A stretch of 64,000 bases of DNA from NCBI GenBank assembly GCA_021234155.1, contig JAJEKV010000061.1:2939950-3003949 (forward strand). The letters run 5' to 3'. Of this stretch, positions 46,204-57,617 are shown one piece after another. This DNA is from Isoetes taiwanensis. Its lineage: Eukaryota; Streptophyta; Lycopodiopsida; Isoetales; Isoetaceae. The position numbers and the translations under genes were made by a program. Each line of letters opens with the position of its first letter. Within the stretch, counting starts at the first letter, position 1. The notes under the pieces are model-generated. The model made no database searches. It was not told where the DNA came from and worked only from the letters and a program-made list of their open reading frames with translations.

Positions 46204-46772
46204 TGTGTTGACTGGGTTTTTGGCACTCGGTCAACATGGTAAAACCATGTAAGCTTGTATGCTTAAAGGTAAAGGGGGGTCAATTATAAAGCCCAAATGT
46301 TGTAAAGGTCTAAGGCACCAAAAAATTAAAGGGCCTAGATCTAGTTGTTTAAATTTAAGGGCTTCTAAGATTTTTGTTAGTGGTTGAAGAGGGGTACATT
46401 ATCTAAGGCTAGGATGAAGAGGCAGAAATGAAGGGTAAAGATGAAGAGGCAAAAAAGGATGGTGGAGATGAAGTGGTTCAGATGGATGGATGAGATTAAG
46501 GGGCAAGAATTATAAAAGAAAAATGAGGAGCACGAGCTCCTCCTCTTTCCCTGCTCCACGAATCTTGCAGGCGGGTGGCAGCCTCTTGCTTGGTTCAAGA
46601 TCAGAGGCCCTCCATGTTTCAGAGGCATGGAGGGCTCATTCATTTGTATTTCTTTTCCTTTTATTATATTAAGAAATTTGGGCCCAGATTCTCTTTGCTT
46701 TCTCTCTCGATTTTTCTTCCTCTTCTTGTTGCAGCACTAGTGATCTTGATTTTTGCCTCTTGAGGCCACTTG
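46204..46772 (+). mobile_element. Inverted LTR copy, truncated at one end
   Basis: This is the reverse complement of 30751-31317 with very high identity (one amino-acid difference over 88 codons of a shared frame, 46643-46377 minus). It starts TGTTGACTGGG and stops before the last 30 bp of the LTR. Together with 44421-44451 it suggests an inversion or a second insertion of the same family. Confidence 0.8.
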
Positions 46773-46799
46773 TTTGCCAACTTGTCCCAAGAACTAGTA

Positions 46800-47850
46800 T
46801 AGACTGACAATAGGACCTGCTGACTATTCAAGTCTCAATGGAAAAGACTCAAAAGCCACTGCCAAGCAAGTCGAACATGGTGACACAAGAAAAAGCAGTG
46901 CTCAATTGTCTCATCCCTCTGCATGCAAAGAGGGCAGATCATAGAGACTTCTGGACGAAATCGATGGACAACAGTGTTTACCCGCACGCATCTATGAGTG
47001 ATCTGCCACCATAAAATAGATAGCTTAGGATGAAGCAATGTATCCCATACCCATCGCTAGACTGCTTTACGATGAGGCTCAGGGATAACTAAAGGCCACT
47101 TTGGCGATAGGGGCAACACTTCAGGATGAAGCAGGACCACATACATCGAGTGCACCAGGTGCTCCTCCTTAACACTGCCATGAACCACCCAGAGCTGGGG
47201 AGCCACGTCTTGTGGGTGTGGAGGAAGTGTAGTAGCTACTTTTTCCCAAACTTCAATTTGAACTCATTCCACGTCAACAATCTTGTCTCATTATACCATG
47301 CAGATACCGTGAGCACACCTGCTGCTCGCCACCGACGTTGCGTCAATGGATGGACATAAGAGACCAAGGGACAATCTGCCTGTCCGTCACCCAAAGGGGT
47401 CCACCAACAACTGGATGTAGGATCTGTTTGGGCCATTGGATGGAACTGAAACAAAGTGCGCACAGTCTCCCAAGCAGCTAGCAACCCCTTGAGGAAAGGA
47501 GATGCATTAGATATGGAGAAAGTGGATAGAATAATGCCCATGGGAGGAGAGGCTTAATGGATGGAGAGCCAAAGGAAATGCACATCTGTAAAGACTGGTG
47601 AATGAGACGCAAACCTGAAGAATTATCAGCATTATTGAGCCGCCATATGAACTTAGAAATCAACACCTTGCTCTGGAGAAGAAAGTGAATCATCCCCAGC
47701 CCCCCACAAAGTTTAGGCATAATGCATGTATGTGGTGGGTAGTGTTGCTCTAGTGGATATCTTCTCCACTGGGTTTTGAGCCCCCCATGTACTCTGTGTA
47801 TTCTTGTGAGTAATAAAGGTCCACGTTCATCAAAACAAAAAAACCTCACA
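46800..47850 (-). pseudogene. L1-like LINE fragment, RT C-terminal to zinc-binding region
   Basis: On minus, 47849-47478 reads M-P-K-L-C-G-G-L-G-M-I-H-F-L-L-Q-S-K-V-L-I-S-K-F, close to G-G-I-G-M-V-D-I-S-L-Q-S-K-V-L-I-A-K-F in the LINE at 50.2-55.1 kb. Then come L-S-I-L-W-W-Q-I-T-H-R and C-P-L-C-M-Q-R-D-E-T-I-E-H-C (47038-46835), the zinc-binding module. Frames are broken and both ends are missing. Confidence 0.75.
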
Positions 47851-47865
47851 TGATTATTCCAACTA

Positions 47866-48790
47866 AAACCTGGTTATGGAACAAAACAAACCATGCTAAG
47901 CATGTACTAGCCAACATAATATTTTAAAGGAGACCTAGTTATGGAACAACCAAAATCATGCCAAGCGTGTCTTATCCAGCGTAATATTGTAGAGAAAACC
48001 CGGTTATGGAACAAACAAATCACGCCAAGCATGTATTAGCCAGTCTAATATTGTAGAGGAAACAGAACAAAACAAATCATGCCAAGTGAATGTTAAGCAG
48101 CATAATAATATTGTAAAGGTAAAGTTGAAGATGTTTCAATTGAAGACAAAAGATAAATCTACTAAAAAGAAAACTTATATAGATGCTTGCAAGTTCTAGA
48201 CAGCAAGCTTTTACCACTATGATGAAGGATTCGCATTGAATGTTTCTTGTTGCTAAGCTGCAAGTTACCCAGAAAATAATTGCAATATGCACGCATTGTA
48301 ATATTGAAGGATATCTGTTATGGAACAAACAAATCACGTCAAGGCGTATTAGCGAGTCTAATATTTTTGAGAAAGCCTAGTTATAGAACCAAATAAATCA
48401 GACAAATCTGCAAATTACTCAGAAAATAATTGCGAAGCATGTGCATGGTAATATTGTAGAGAAACCCTGGTTACTGAAGAAACAAATCATGCCAAATGCG
48501 TATTAGCCAATCTAGTATTGTAGAGAAAACCTGATTATAGAATAAAGCAAATCATGCCAAGTGTGTATTAACCAGCATACTAATATTGTATGTTCCAATG
48601 GCCAGTTGAGGATGTTTAAATAGAAGACAAAAAGTAACTCTACTAAGAAACATCAATAGATGCAAGAATCATTGCAAGTTTTAGGCAAGGAATCAGGGAA
48701 TAATGAAGGATTAGCCATGAACGTTTCTTATTGCTAGGCTGCAATGTACTTAGAAAATAATTGCAAAGCATGTGCGTGGTTTAGGATTCC
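47866..48790. repeat. Tandem array of about 67-bp units in a higher-order repeat
   Basis: At least seven diverged units of the form cctggttatggaacaaacaa, atcatgccaagcgtgtatt, agccagtctaatattgtag. A 180-bp non-unit block (gttgaagatgtttcaattga..., 48119-48300) recurs at about 48603-48780, giving a higher-order period near 480 bp. Confidence 0.8.
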
Positions 48791-50120
48791 CTTTTCTTTA
48801 AACCAATGCACAGTGGTCTAGGATCCCCTCTTCTATAAACCAATGCACACTAATAATGATCTAGGATTCACTCTTAAGGTCTATGTAAGCTTCGGATGCT
48901 TTTAGTATGCTTGGCCATAACATGGTTATGGCATTTTTGTCAATGCCTTGTTTGAGTTCATGGTTATTCATCAACTGTACCACGTGATTGAGACATTGCT
49001 GCAACATTCGTGGTATGCTTCTCTTCACAGGCTTAATTTTTTGGGTATTCCATCTCTGAAACACTCCCTTCTATTTTTCTTCCGATTCTATACTGCAAAT
49101 GTTGCTTGATGAGGCAAGATCTTCCTCCCTTTAGGAGCCTGTCACTCCAACCGATCTCTGATTCAAACAGTCCTGTTCCGGCAAGATCTTAATGGTCAAA
49201 ATTTTTATCAAATTTAAATTCTCTTTTTAAATATTCAACTGTCCGCCGACATGCGCATGTTACTTCCCCTCCTTATTCTTTCCATTAACTGCTTTTTGGT
49301 GCTCCTGATGTCCTCTATCTATTTGCCATAGCGGTGTCGACGTTCCTTTCTTTTTTATCCGTGCCCAGATCCAGTCGATTCTATCTGGATTCAACCCGAA
49401 GAACATCAACTAACACGCTTTCTACTGTATGTGGAATGAGCACCTGAAGCTCTTGAATCAGCAACTAATGATGTGTCTGCTGCCCCAACGAAATGGTTGA
49501 TGACAAGGATAGCCGATGACGAATCTAAGGATCACATCTACATCGCAAAAGGATATAAGGGGAAACCATGGATCAAGCAATAAGCTACAAGAGTACAAAA
49601 GCACAAAATGTGTTTTCTAAATTTGAAATTCATGCATTTTGAACACATTCTATGAATTTGAATTTCATGCAAAAGGCATGCCAGGCCAGGCAAGGCCCCA
49701 AGAACGACTCCTTATTAACGACAACTGCCTTGGAAGATTTGACATTCTTTCTACACTAACAATCATTAATGGAGCCACACTGAAGCAATCCAAAGCTAGA
49801 GGTCAATTCCGATAAGCTATTTATATAAGATTTTTTAATTTTGAAGCTAAACTTTTTGTATTGGATTTTCAAGTTTGAAGCTTTTCAGTCTAGGTTTTGA
49901 ACCGGGTGGTTGTTTTTTATTTGAGTTTTTTTTACCATATTCACGTCAAGCGTGTATTTATAGCCTACTTTTGACTTATTTTCAAGTCGATAATAAGTTT
50001 TTTTTTTCATGTATTTTTTAATTAAACCAATGTTTTGGCTTTTTAAAGGTGATGTGAACAAATCTGTTACGAGATATTTTGAGCTTCTTTTCAACTTATT
50101 TTAAAGGAAGATGCAAAAGG
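48791..50120. other. Intergenic stretch, nothing supported
   Basis: AT-rich DNA with a few short ORFs and no motif. At 48775-48850 a short gatcccc/aaccaatgcaca duplication is visible. Confidence 0.5.
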
Positions 50121-50139
50121 ATATTTTTAAAAATCATAG

Positions 50140-50211
50140 GTAGCTCAACTAATAAAGGTGTATTGTATGGCTTGCAACTAGAAAGTTGTGAATCCGAACT
50201 TTGCCCCATGC
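50140..50211 (+). mobile_element. Possible tRNA-derived SINE head
   Basis: The stretch aggtagctcaactaataaagg followed 30 bp later by gcaactagaaagttgtgaat and ccgaact looks like decayed A- and B-box elements of a tRNA-related SINE. The B-box is degenerate and the element is cut by a LINE insertion immediately afterwards. Confidence 0.3.
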
Positions 50212-50229
50212 AACTATCTTTCGCATCCA
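50212..50229. repeat. Target-site duplication (left) of the 4.9-kb LINE
   Basis: AACTATCTTTCGCATCCA is repeated exactly at 55123-55140. Confidence 0.95.
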
Positions 50230-50986
50230 AGACACAGTAGATAAAATGGTGGCTCGCGCTGTGGACACCTTTATGGGGGAATACATCCTATACCAATACT
50301 ATTCTCCTGGCTTCTCCCCCCATCAAATGTCAGCAATCAAAATCCCATGTTGGTTGGAGATCGAACACCTACCTCCAGACTTGCTGATACCTGAGTTTTT
50401 AAAGGTTATTGCTAACACAATAGGTGCTTATATATCACATTCCATAGCCAGAGGACCAAGGATTTGTGTAGCAATTCCAGCAAAGGCGAGCATACCCAAG
50501 GGGGTGATAGTTAAGAGTGGCAATTGCTCTTTCAAATTTCCCTTGAAGTTGACCAACAAATGGGAAATATACAGAATGTTTCCAGATCTAAAAATTGAAG
50601 GGCTGGAAGAAAACCCACAGGCACGATCTAAAGAAGAAATGAGTTCTCAGCATCAAGCACAGAACGATAATCCCCAAGATCCCCCCACAAGTGATGGGGT
50701 CCCAACGAGCCACTCCACTGCTCCTATAACAATTACCCCATATGCTCCAAGTCGGGGAGTAGAAACCCCTAACACCAGCAACACGACATCTCCAACCAAG
50801 AGACCTACATCGAATCCTATCATCTCTACAACTGCTGAGGGCTCGTCAAAAACAGAAGGTCAAACTTGGGAAGTGGGAGGGGCCAGGCAAAAAGGAAGAA
50901 CCAGAAATATTGCTCGAAAAAGCGGAGGGCCTCGCCCAAAGTCCCCTCCTCAGATGTCTCTCAGCACTCAAATTGTCTCTAGGTAA
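50230..50986 (+). pseudogene. LINE ORF1, 5'-truncated
   Basis: The frame is open to a stop at 50986. It shows P-C-W-L-E-I-E-H-L-P-P-D-L-L, A-N-T-I-G-A-Y-I and R-I-C-V-A-I-P-A-K-A (the end of the DUF4283-type region). A Ser/Thr/Pro-rich linker and a basic C terminus (K-G-R-T-R-N-I-A-R-K) follow. The N-terminal part of the domain is missing at the insertion point. Confidence 0.7.
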
Positions 50987-51274
50987 ACAATCCTTTCTCT
51001 CAGTACATTAAAGAAGTAATGAATTCAGAGGAGGCATTGCCAGAAAAGGTGAAAGAAAATCGAGGAGATATGGTAGTTTGTGGAGAGTGGCTGCTATAGA
51101 GAATGCCCTCCCACCACACAAGAATCTGTGGGCAGACCTCCTAATGGAAGATGAGAATGGGGTGGACGAAGATCCTCCCAATGTAACAGGGGAAAAAAAT
51201 AAAAAGGAAAACGTAATAGAAACAGATGGGAGGGGGAACATGAAAAGGAAGAAAGGGTCTCCAACATCTCCCAA

Positions 51275-54200
51275 TGAATCATAAGATCCTTAGCTGGAAT
51301 ATCAGGGGAGTAAAATCCTCGGAATACAAGAAAAACAGATTATCAAACGCAATCAAGGAGATAAATCCAGACGTAATATGCCTACATGAGCATAAGTGTA
51401 AACAAGGGGAAGATACAATAATTGTTCAACACAATAGGTAAAGAATATGTGGGTATCGCTGCAGTAAAAGATACCTCTAGTGCAGGCACTCTGATCGCCT
51501 GGAAGAAGGACGTAAAAGTATGTGATTCACAGGTAGACAGGTTTGGTAGGTGGGCTATAATTCTATGGCAACAAGAAGGTAGAATATGGGGTTTGGCGAA
51601 TATTTATGCCCATAACAACCCCAGGGCAGAGGTGCCTTATGGGCCACTCTCAGACATAGATTGAAAAGCTTTGGAAGTCAGGTAGCTTGGCTCATGGCAG
51701 GGGATTTTAATATGGTGGAGGCAGTCGAGGATAGACAAGGGGTGTCGTCAGAAATAGTACACGGGTTTGAGAAATCTCAGTGGAGTAAATTGATAGAGGA
51801 TATGGGCCTCATGGAGTTGGACAGAGATAAGGGATTTACATGGTGCAATGGATGGCTGGGAACGTGGAGGACGTATGAAAGGCACGATAGATGCTATATG
51901 AATGACGTGGCTTTCTCCATCCTCCCAAACCTTCAAAGGTCCAATCAATTAAAGAATGCTATCTTCGATCATAATCCACAGGTGAACTTCTAAAACAGTA
52001 TTCAAATTAAACACCAGATATTTGAAAGACCCAGATTTTGTGGAATCTTGCAAAAGCATATGGCAAACGGCTTTTAGTACGTGTTCTGGTATGGAAACCA
52101 TGATAACAGCTCTTTCAAATATAAAAAATTATGCCAAAAGCTGGGGTAGAGCTAAAGTGCAAAAAGAAAGGGAAGAATTGGATATCCTTTATGGCCAACT
52201 CCTCTCTCTTAGAGCATTGGGCCCTAACGATGGGACGGAGGAGAAAAGGATAATAGAACAGATAAAGACAATAGAAGAGGTCAAGATAGCTGAAAATAAA
52301 TGTAAAGCAGGATTGACCTGGCTAAAAGAAGCTGATAAATGCACAAAGTTCTTCTTTAAGACAGCTAAAGAAAAGAAGAGATCCTCCACATTATCATCCA
52401 TCACTCACAATGATGGTTCAATTCTCAATTCTCCAGGAGATCTCAAAAGGTATTCATATAACCATTTCAAAGCTTTCTTTGGAGAACACAATTTACCATT
52501 TCAAGAGACCTTCGAAGAGTTCGTGGTCTCAAAAGTCTCACCTATAATAGACTCTAGTCAGCAAGACATACTAAGTCTTCCCCTCTCTATAGAGGACCTT
52601 CAAAAGGCCACCTTTCTACTGGCTAAAAATAAATGTCCGGGTATGGATGGAATTCCCATAGAATTCTATCAAAGCAATTGGGAATGGGTCAAGAATGATA
52701 TCTTCTCTACATATACAGACTTTATGCAAGCTGAAAATCTAAACCCAAGATTGAACACATGATGTATTTCCTTAGTTCCCAAGAGTAAGGAGCCAAGCAC
52801 AATCAACGATTGGAGACCCATCACACTTTTATCTGCTTTCTATAAAATCATAGCTAAGGCTATGGCAGAGAAGATCAAGCCAATTCTAGCTGAAGGCATC
52901 TCACAAGCCCAATCTGGCTTTCTACCAGGTAGGAGTATCCTGAGCAATGTCGCAGCAGCATTTGAAGGCTTACACTGGGCTAGAAAAACAAGACAAAAGG
53001 TGGCCTATCTAAAGCTAGACTTTACCAAAGCTTATGACAGTATCAGATGGAGTTTTCTGCATAAAATGATGCTCAAGTTGGGTTGTAGAAATAGTTTTAC
53101 AGAAGGGGTCATGAAACTTCTGCGATATGCTCGAGCTTCTGTCTTATTCCAAGGTGAACCCTCTCCAATATTTGACATAAAGAGGGGCATCAGGCAAGGG
53201 TGCTCCCTAGCCCCATTCCTCTTCAACATTGCAGCAGAAGCACTTTCACAAATATTCATGCAAGCCTCTGCAGACGGTATGGGGACTACAAATGTTGGAT
53301 GGCTCTCAACACGCAGACGACACATTTCTATTCATAAACCTGTCATGTGCAGGTAAATTACTAGCCTCCTTCGCAATAACCTCAGGTTGTCTCATAAATT
53401 GGAAAAAATGCGCAGTACAGTGGCCTTTGGGAGATCCGCATCCTGCATGCTTGACAATCCTACCATGGAAAATAATCCCAGAGGGTGCGCATTCCAACCT
53501 GTTAGGTATTCCAGTGGGCATTAATATCGCTAATGCACAAATATGGGACGAAATACTGCTAGGCCTTCAGAAACACTTAAATTGGTGGAAGGTGGCAAAG
53601 CTATCACTTGCAGGACGGGTCACTGTGGCAAAACATGTGTTAAGCAATACTCATGTCTATACGTCATCAATTTTACTAGCCCCAAAGGAGAAGGCACAAG
53701 AATTAGAAGGGTTAATCCGCAACTTTGTCTGGGGAGGGAACGAAGAAGGGGCAGTGGTCAAAATCGCTTGGTGGAAGTGCAAGAGAGATAAGACAGAAGG
53801 AGGAATTGGAATGGTTGACATATCATTACAGAGCAAAGTATTAATAGCCAAATTCATATGGATGATCCTACAGAAAAGGGTGAAGTCTCCAGGTATGCAC
53901 CTCATCAACCAGGCCCTATTAGCTTCATGTAAGCATAGTAAGCCCTCCATTAAAGTCTCACTTCCATGGTCACTCTTTTTTTATCTTAAGCCATGTAGAG
54001 AAGCATCTCCATTCCTAAAGGGTCTAATTTCTGGCTTGGCAAGTCATTAAAAAACTTTTTACACTTGACATCAACAAGTTCGAAGCAGAGACTTCTCCTC
54101 CATGGTGGGTACCAGTGCTACTGCACAACAAACAAGGCCCCTTAGGTATGGTGGCTGATGCAAGGATCGTAAAGAGGTGGAAAAATTGTGGAATTGATTC

Positions 54201-54972
54201 CTGTGCCCAGTGGTACAAGGGAGAGCAATTAGTCAGTTGGGCAGAATTTCAGGTTTGTTTTGCCTTAAAGGACGCAAACAAAATAATATGGGAAAGTGTG
54301 GCTACAGTACTCCCAAACACTATAACTACAGGAGATCAAAATCCATGGGTTCTGCACCCCGCGATTCAGCCTAACAAGTTTGTGAAATCAAGTTACAGAA
54401 GCTTGAGGACTAAGGGTGTACTTCCAATACCTACCAAATGGGAACTAGTGATCACAGAGGAAAATCGTAAAAACATCTGGAGAGATGCATGGCAAAAATA
54501 TCTGCCCCCACGGATAAACGCTTTCCTTTAGCAAGTGATACACAGGGTTCCAAGGGTCAATCAACTAGTCTCCAAATGGGACAGCAAAGTCAGCCCACTA
54601 TGCCCCATTTGCAAGGCTGAACTGGAATCCATTGAACATTGTCTGGTGGAATGTGAGAAGCTGCAAGTAGTATGGGCATGGAGCCTGGACAGCTTTGAAT
54701 ACCCGTTAGGTACCAAGGAACTGTTGTTGGGTATCCTTCCCCTAGATTGGTGCACCATGAAGAAGGTGGCCTTCCATATAGCTAGAGCATGGACAATCTG
54801 GTCAATATGGAAAAGAAGAAATGCCTTAGTCTTCAATGAGAATCAAGAGTTCATATCACCAAACCAGCTTCTACATACGATACTTGAAAGGCTAAAAAAA
54901 TTCAGGCTAGTGTTTGAGAGCGAAGAAGAAGTAAAGGTCGAAATATGGGGTACCTACCTAAGTCTACACTAG
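51275..54972 (+). pseudogene. LINE ORF2: endonuclease-RT, multiple frameshifts
   Basis: The endonuclease starts near 51275 with H-K-I-L-S-W-N-I-R-G-V and I-C-L-H-E-H-K, and later has L-M-A-G-D-F-N-M-V. Breaks occur near 51440, 51663 and 52000. The RT shows C-P-G-M-D-G-I-P-I-E-F, L-K-L-D-F-T-K-A-Y-D and I-R-Q-G-C-S-L-A-P. A frameshift near 53300 precedes the catalytic H-A-D-D-T-F-L-F. The end (54535-54972) has C-P-I-C-K-A-E-L-E-S-I-E-H-C and W-S-I-W-K-R-R-N-A. An internal stop is also seen near 54531. The product cannot be made as one protein. Confidence 0.85.
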
Positions 54973-55122
54973 GACGTCCAAGAGAGTAGTTCAAGAAGGA
55001 GCCATGTAGCTATCCTCATCTCAAATTTGCTGATGGGTGCACCACTGCCATGTGGCTGTGTATCGTTCCCTTAAAGTAAATAAAGTCTATTTTTTTATCT
55101 CTCTAAAAAAAAAAAAAAAACA

Positions 55123-55140
55123 AACTATCTTTCGCATCCA
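55123..55140. repeat. Target-site duplication (right) of the 4.9-kb LINE
   Basis: Exact copy of the 18 bp at 50212-50229, directly after the poly(A) tail. Confidence 0.95.
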
Positions 55141-55169
55141 TGTGGGAACTATCTTTGTACACATATAAA

Positions 55170-56360
55170 TATGATACTTGTATGGTCATCACAATGGTAT
55201 GCTTTTCAGCTGCGTAATGGGAATGGTGGCCTAGTTCTGTCTAGTTTTGGATGATATTGCAAAGTAAGAAAATTTCAGCTGTGTAATGGGATTGATGGCT
55301 TGATTCTGCCTTGCTTTAAATCATAAGGCAAAGTAAGGGAATCAAGACGACCACCTAATGGGAATGTGCTCTAAACTTGTGAAGAACATCTACGTACATA
55401 CAAGTTCGTAATGGAAATGGTGGTTTAGTTCTACCTAGTTTTGGATGATATAGCGATAGTAGCATTTAATGGGAATGCTGGCGCTATTCTACCTTATTTT
55501 GGATGCTATGGCAAAGAAAGGGAATTGAGACGACCATCTAAAGGGGATGTGCCCTAAACTTGTGAAAAATATCTTCGTACATATGAGTATATAATACCTG
55601 TATAGTCGTTGCAGTGGTGTTATTTTCATCTGTGTAACGAGAAAGGTGGCCTAGTTCTGTCTAGTTTTGGCTGGAGGCATTGGAGTGAATTGGACAGGTG
55701 GTGGAAGTCGACGTTGGGCTGGGGGAGGGGATGGAGTAAACTGAACAGGAGGAGGAAGCCTGTGTTTAGGTAGTGAAGGAGGTGGAGTAAACTACTCTAC
55801 CCCCTCATGTACCTGAACTTTGTGTTGCTGTGTGGGTTCGGATGGAGTAAATTGAACAGGAGGAGGAAGTTGACGCAAATGTAGGCAGTGGAGATATGCT
55901 CTGCAAGTCGGGAGAAGATGAAGCAGCATCATCGTCCAGTGAGAACACCACTGGAGGTGGCAAACGTCGAGGGGAAGAAGAGGAACCCATGTCGGCATGG
56001 TGAAGTAAGAAAATTTCAGCTGTGTAATGGGAATGGTGGCTTGATTTTGCCTTGTTTTGGATGATATGGGAAAGTAAGGGAATCAAGACAAACATCTAAT
56101 GGAGAAGTGTCCTAAACTTGTGAAGAACATCTTCGTATATACGAGTACATTATACCCATATAGTTGTCAAAGTGGTGTGCTTTTTCAGCTGTGTAATGGG
56201 AATGGTGACCTAGTTCTGCCTGGTTTCGGATGATATGGCAAAATAAGAAAATTTCAGGGGTGTAATGGGAATGGTGGCTTGATTCTGTCTTGTTTTGGAT
56301 GATATGGCAAAGTAAGGGAATCGAGATGACCTGCCTAATGGGGATGTGCCCTAAACTCGA
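55170..56360. repeat. Diverged tandem array, about 70-bp units
   Basis: Units of the type ttcagctgtgtaatgggaat, ggtggcctagttctgtctag, ttttggatgatatggcaaag recur about eight times. They alternate with a second unit (aatgggaatgtgccctaaac, ttgtgaagaacatcttcgta). The array is interrupted at 55665-55998 by a proline-rich coding fragment. Confidence 0.85.
55665..55998 (-). pseudogene. Proline-rich repeat-protein fragment in the array
   Basis: On minus, a start M-G-S-S-S-S-P-R-R-L-P-P-P-V-V-F-S-L-D-D-D begins near 55990. Downstream, in shifted frames, the motif R/Q-L-P-P-P-V-Q-F-T-P occurs three more times. The repeat is coding-like (L-P-P-P-V conserved in all copies) and unlike the surrounding array, so this seems to be part of a proline-rich gene trapped in repeat DNA. 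It is broken by at least one frameshift and a stop (G-V-E-stop). Confidence 0.45.
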
Positions 56361-56819
56361 AAATTATACTTCCCTTGCCTATTGAATACTTTGTCATGTA
56401 TACAAGAAACACCCCAGAATTCAAGCCCCGAAGCATTTCTTGTAATGTGGAATGGGAAGAGGGAGTCGATTCTAGTGTAGCAGGGCAGGCTGGCTACTGC
56501 TAACAACCTATCGCGCCTATCGATGACCTCAACCATTTCACAATGATAAGATAAGCAGGAATTTTAGCTTCTTCAGGTTTTGGCTTATGGCTCTGCTACA
56601 ACGAGAGTTCAGGTAGGCTATAGCTTATTAGGTAGGCTATGGCTTGGAGTTTAGATTCAAATCTCAGCCATTCCACATATTTCAAGTTTCAACAGAGTTC
56701 AGGTAAGCTTGATTATGGCTTGGTGGTCAGAATTGGAGTTCTGTCGGAGTTGTTGGCTATGGCTATGGCTTCAAAGTCTGCCGAAGTTTTGGCTATGGCT
56801 GTGGCTTAGAGTTCTGCCA

Positions 56820-56828
56820 TTTCCCGCC
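56820..56828. promoter_or_regulatory. E2F consensus TTTCCCGCC, upstream of TONSOKU
   Basis: A perfect TTTCCCGCC lies about 790 bp before the start codon. E2F sites drive S-phase transcription in plants, and TONSOKU genes are expressed in dividing cells. The site may be chance. Confidence 0.4.
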
Positions 56829-57572
56829 TTCCTCGACTGCACACAGGTAAACGAAGCCGAGGTAATGGGTTGTAACAGGTCAGGCAAAAATGCTACATTG
56901 ATTTTCCGTTCTTGATTAGAATGGTTCCAACGTGGCAGGATATCATTAACTAAAAAAACAAGAATCTATACCAACTTACCTTGGGGAAACATTAATGTAA
57001 GCTAACTCAAATTGTTGCAGGTAAAGTTGGTGGAATTGGTTATATTCGTGGAATGTGCAGTAAAACGAAGAACACTGAGGCTGAGATTCCACTGGCGGCA
57101 ATTTGAAACTCGGCCAATCCTGTTGGACGATTCCAAACTTCCCTTGTGTTTTGTGATTCCACTAGCAGAGGTAATTGAGCATAGGATTTTGCTTTGGTAG
57201 ATTATGTGGATGCTATTAGCATCTGCTTAACTATCAGGCGATTCTTCCCGTCTTTTTGCAGCAGAATCAATTACCCCTCTCCAGATCTTGACATGAATCA
57301 GATCAACGGAATAGATTTCTTGTGGAAGAACTACCTTCACTGTAGTGGAATCCATGCATCCAGCTATGGTAGTTAGTTTTTAGGATATTTGATGCCACCT
57401 AGTTAACTGTGACTTTCGGCAGTGGAATCTCAGCCTAGGTAAAATTGAGACGCCGTGAAAAGTGTGCCACGTGGCAGATAGTGATTGCCGGTGTCAAATT
57501 TGGGTCACCTTGCATTTACGCATTTATTTTGTTTCCTTTTAGTTTTTTTTTTCTGGCTTTCCTAATTAGGGG

Positions 57573-57580
57573 ATCCCGCC
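57573..57580. promoter_or_regulatory. E2F-like word ATCCCGCC, 38 bp before the TONSOKU start codon
   Basis: The ATCCCGCC word fits the E2F core (TCCCGCC) and sits in the presumed 5' UTR or core promoter. Confidence 0.35.
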
Positions 57581-57617
57581 AACATTGCGCATTTGAAAAG
57601 AGAAGCGATACTTAGCA

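Larger units (their letters stand above)
50230..55122 (+). mobile_element. 5'-truncated L1-like LINE, 4.9 kb, poly(A) tail, 18-bp TSD
   Basis: The insert is bounded by an exact 18-bp TSD and ends with 16 A plus CA (55105-55122). It begins inside ORF1, so it is 5'-truncated, as is typical of target-primed reverse transcription. ORF1 remnant, endonuclease, reverse transcriptase and zinc-binding regions follow in order. The perfect TSD and tail argue for a fairly recent event, yet the coding regions contain several frameshifts, so the copied RNA may already have been defective. Confidence 0.93.
56361..57617. other. TONSOKU upstream region
   Basis: About 1.25 kb. The first part has repeated ggctatggct words (56590-56810). 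Short ORFs at 57012-57376 carry no motif. Two E2F-type words are annotated separately. No TATA box position could be assigned. Confidence 0.5.

Noticed and set aside
57012-57376. Exons upstream of the TONSOKU start codon
   Set aside because: The frames are short and do not join in phase to the M-A-K-G-R-T start, which itself fits the family N terminus.
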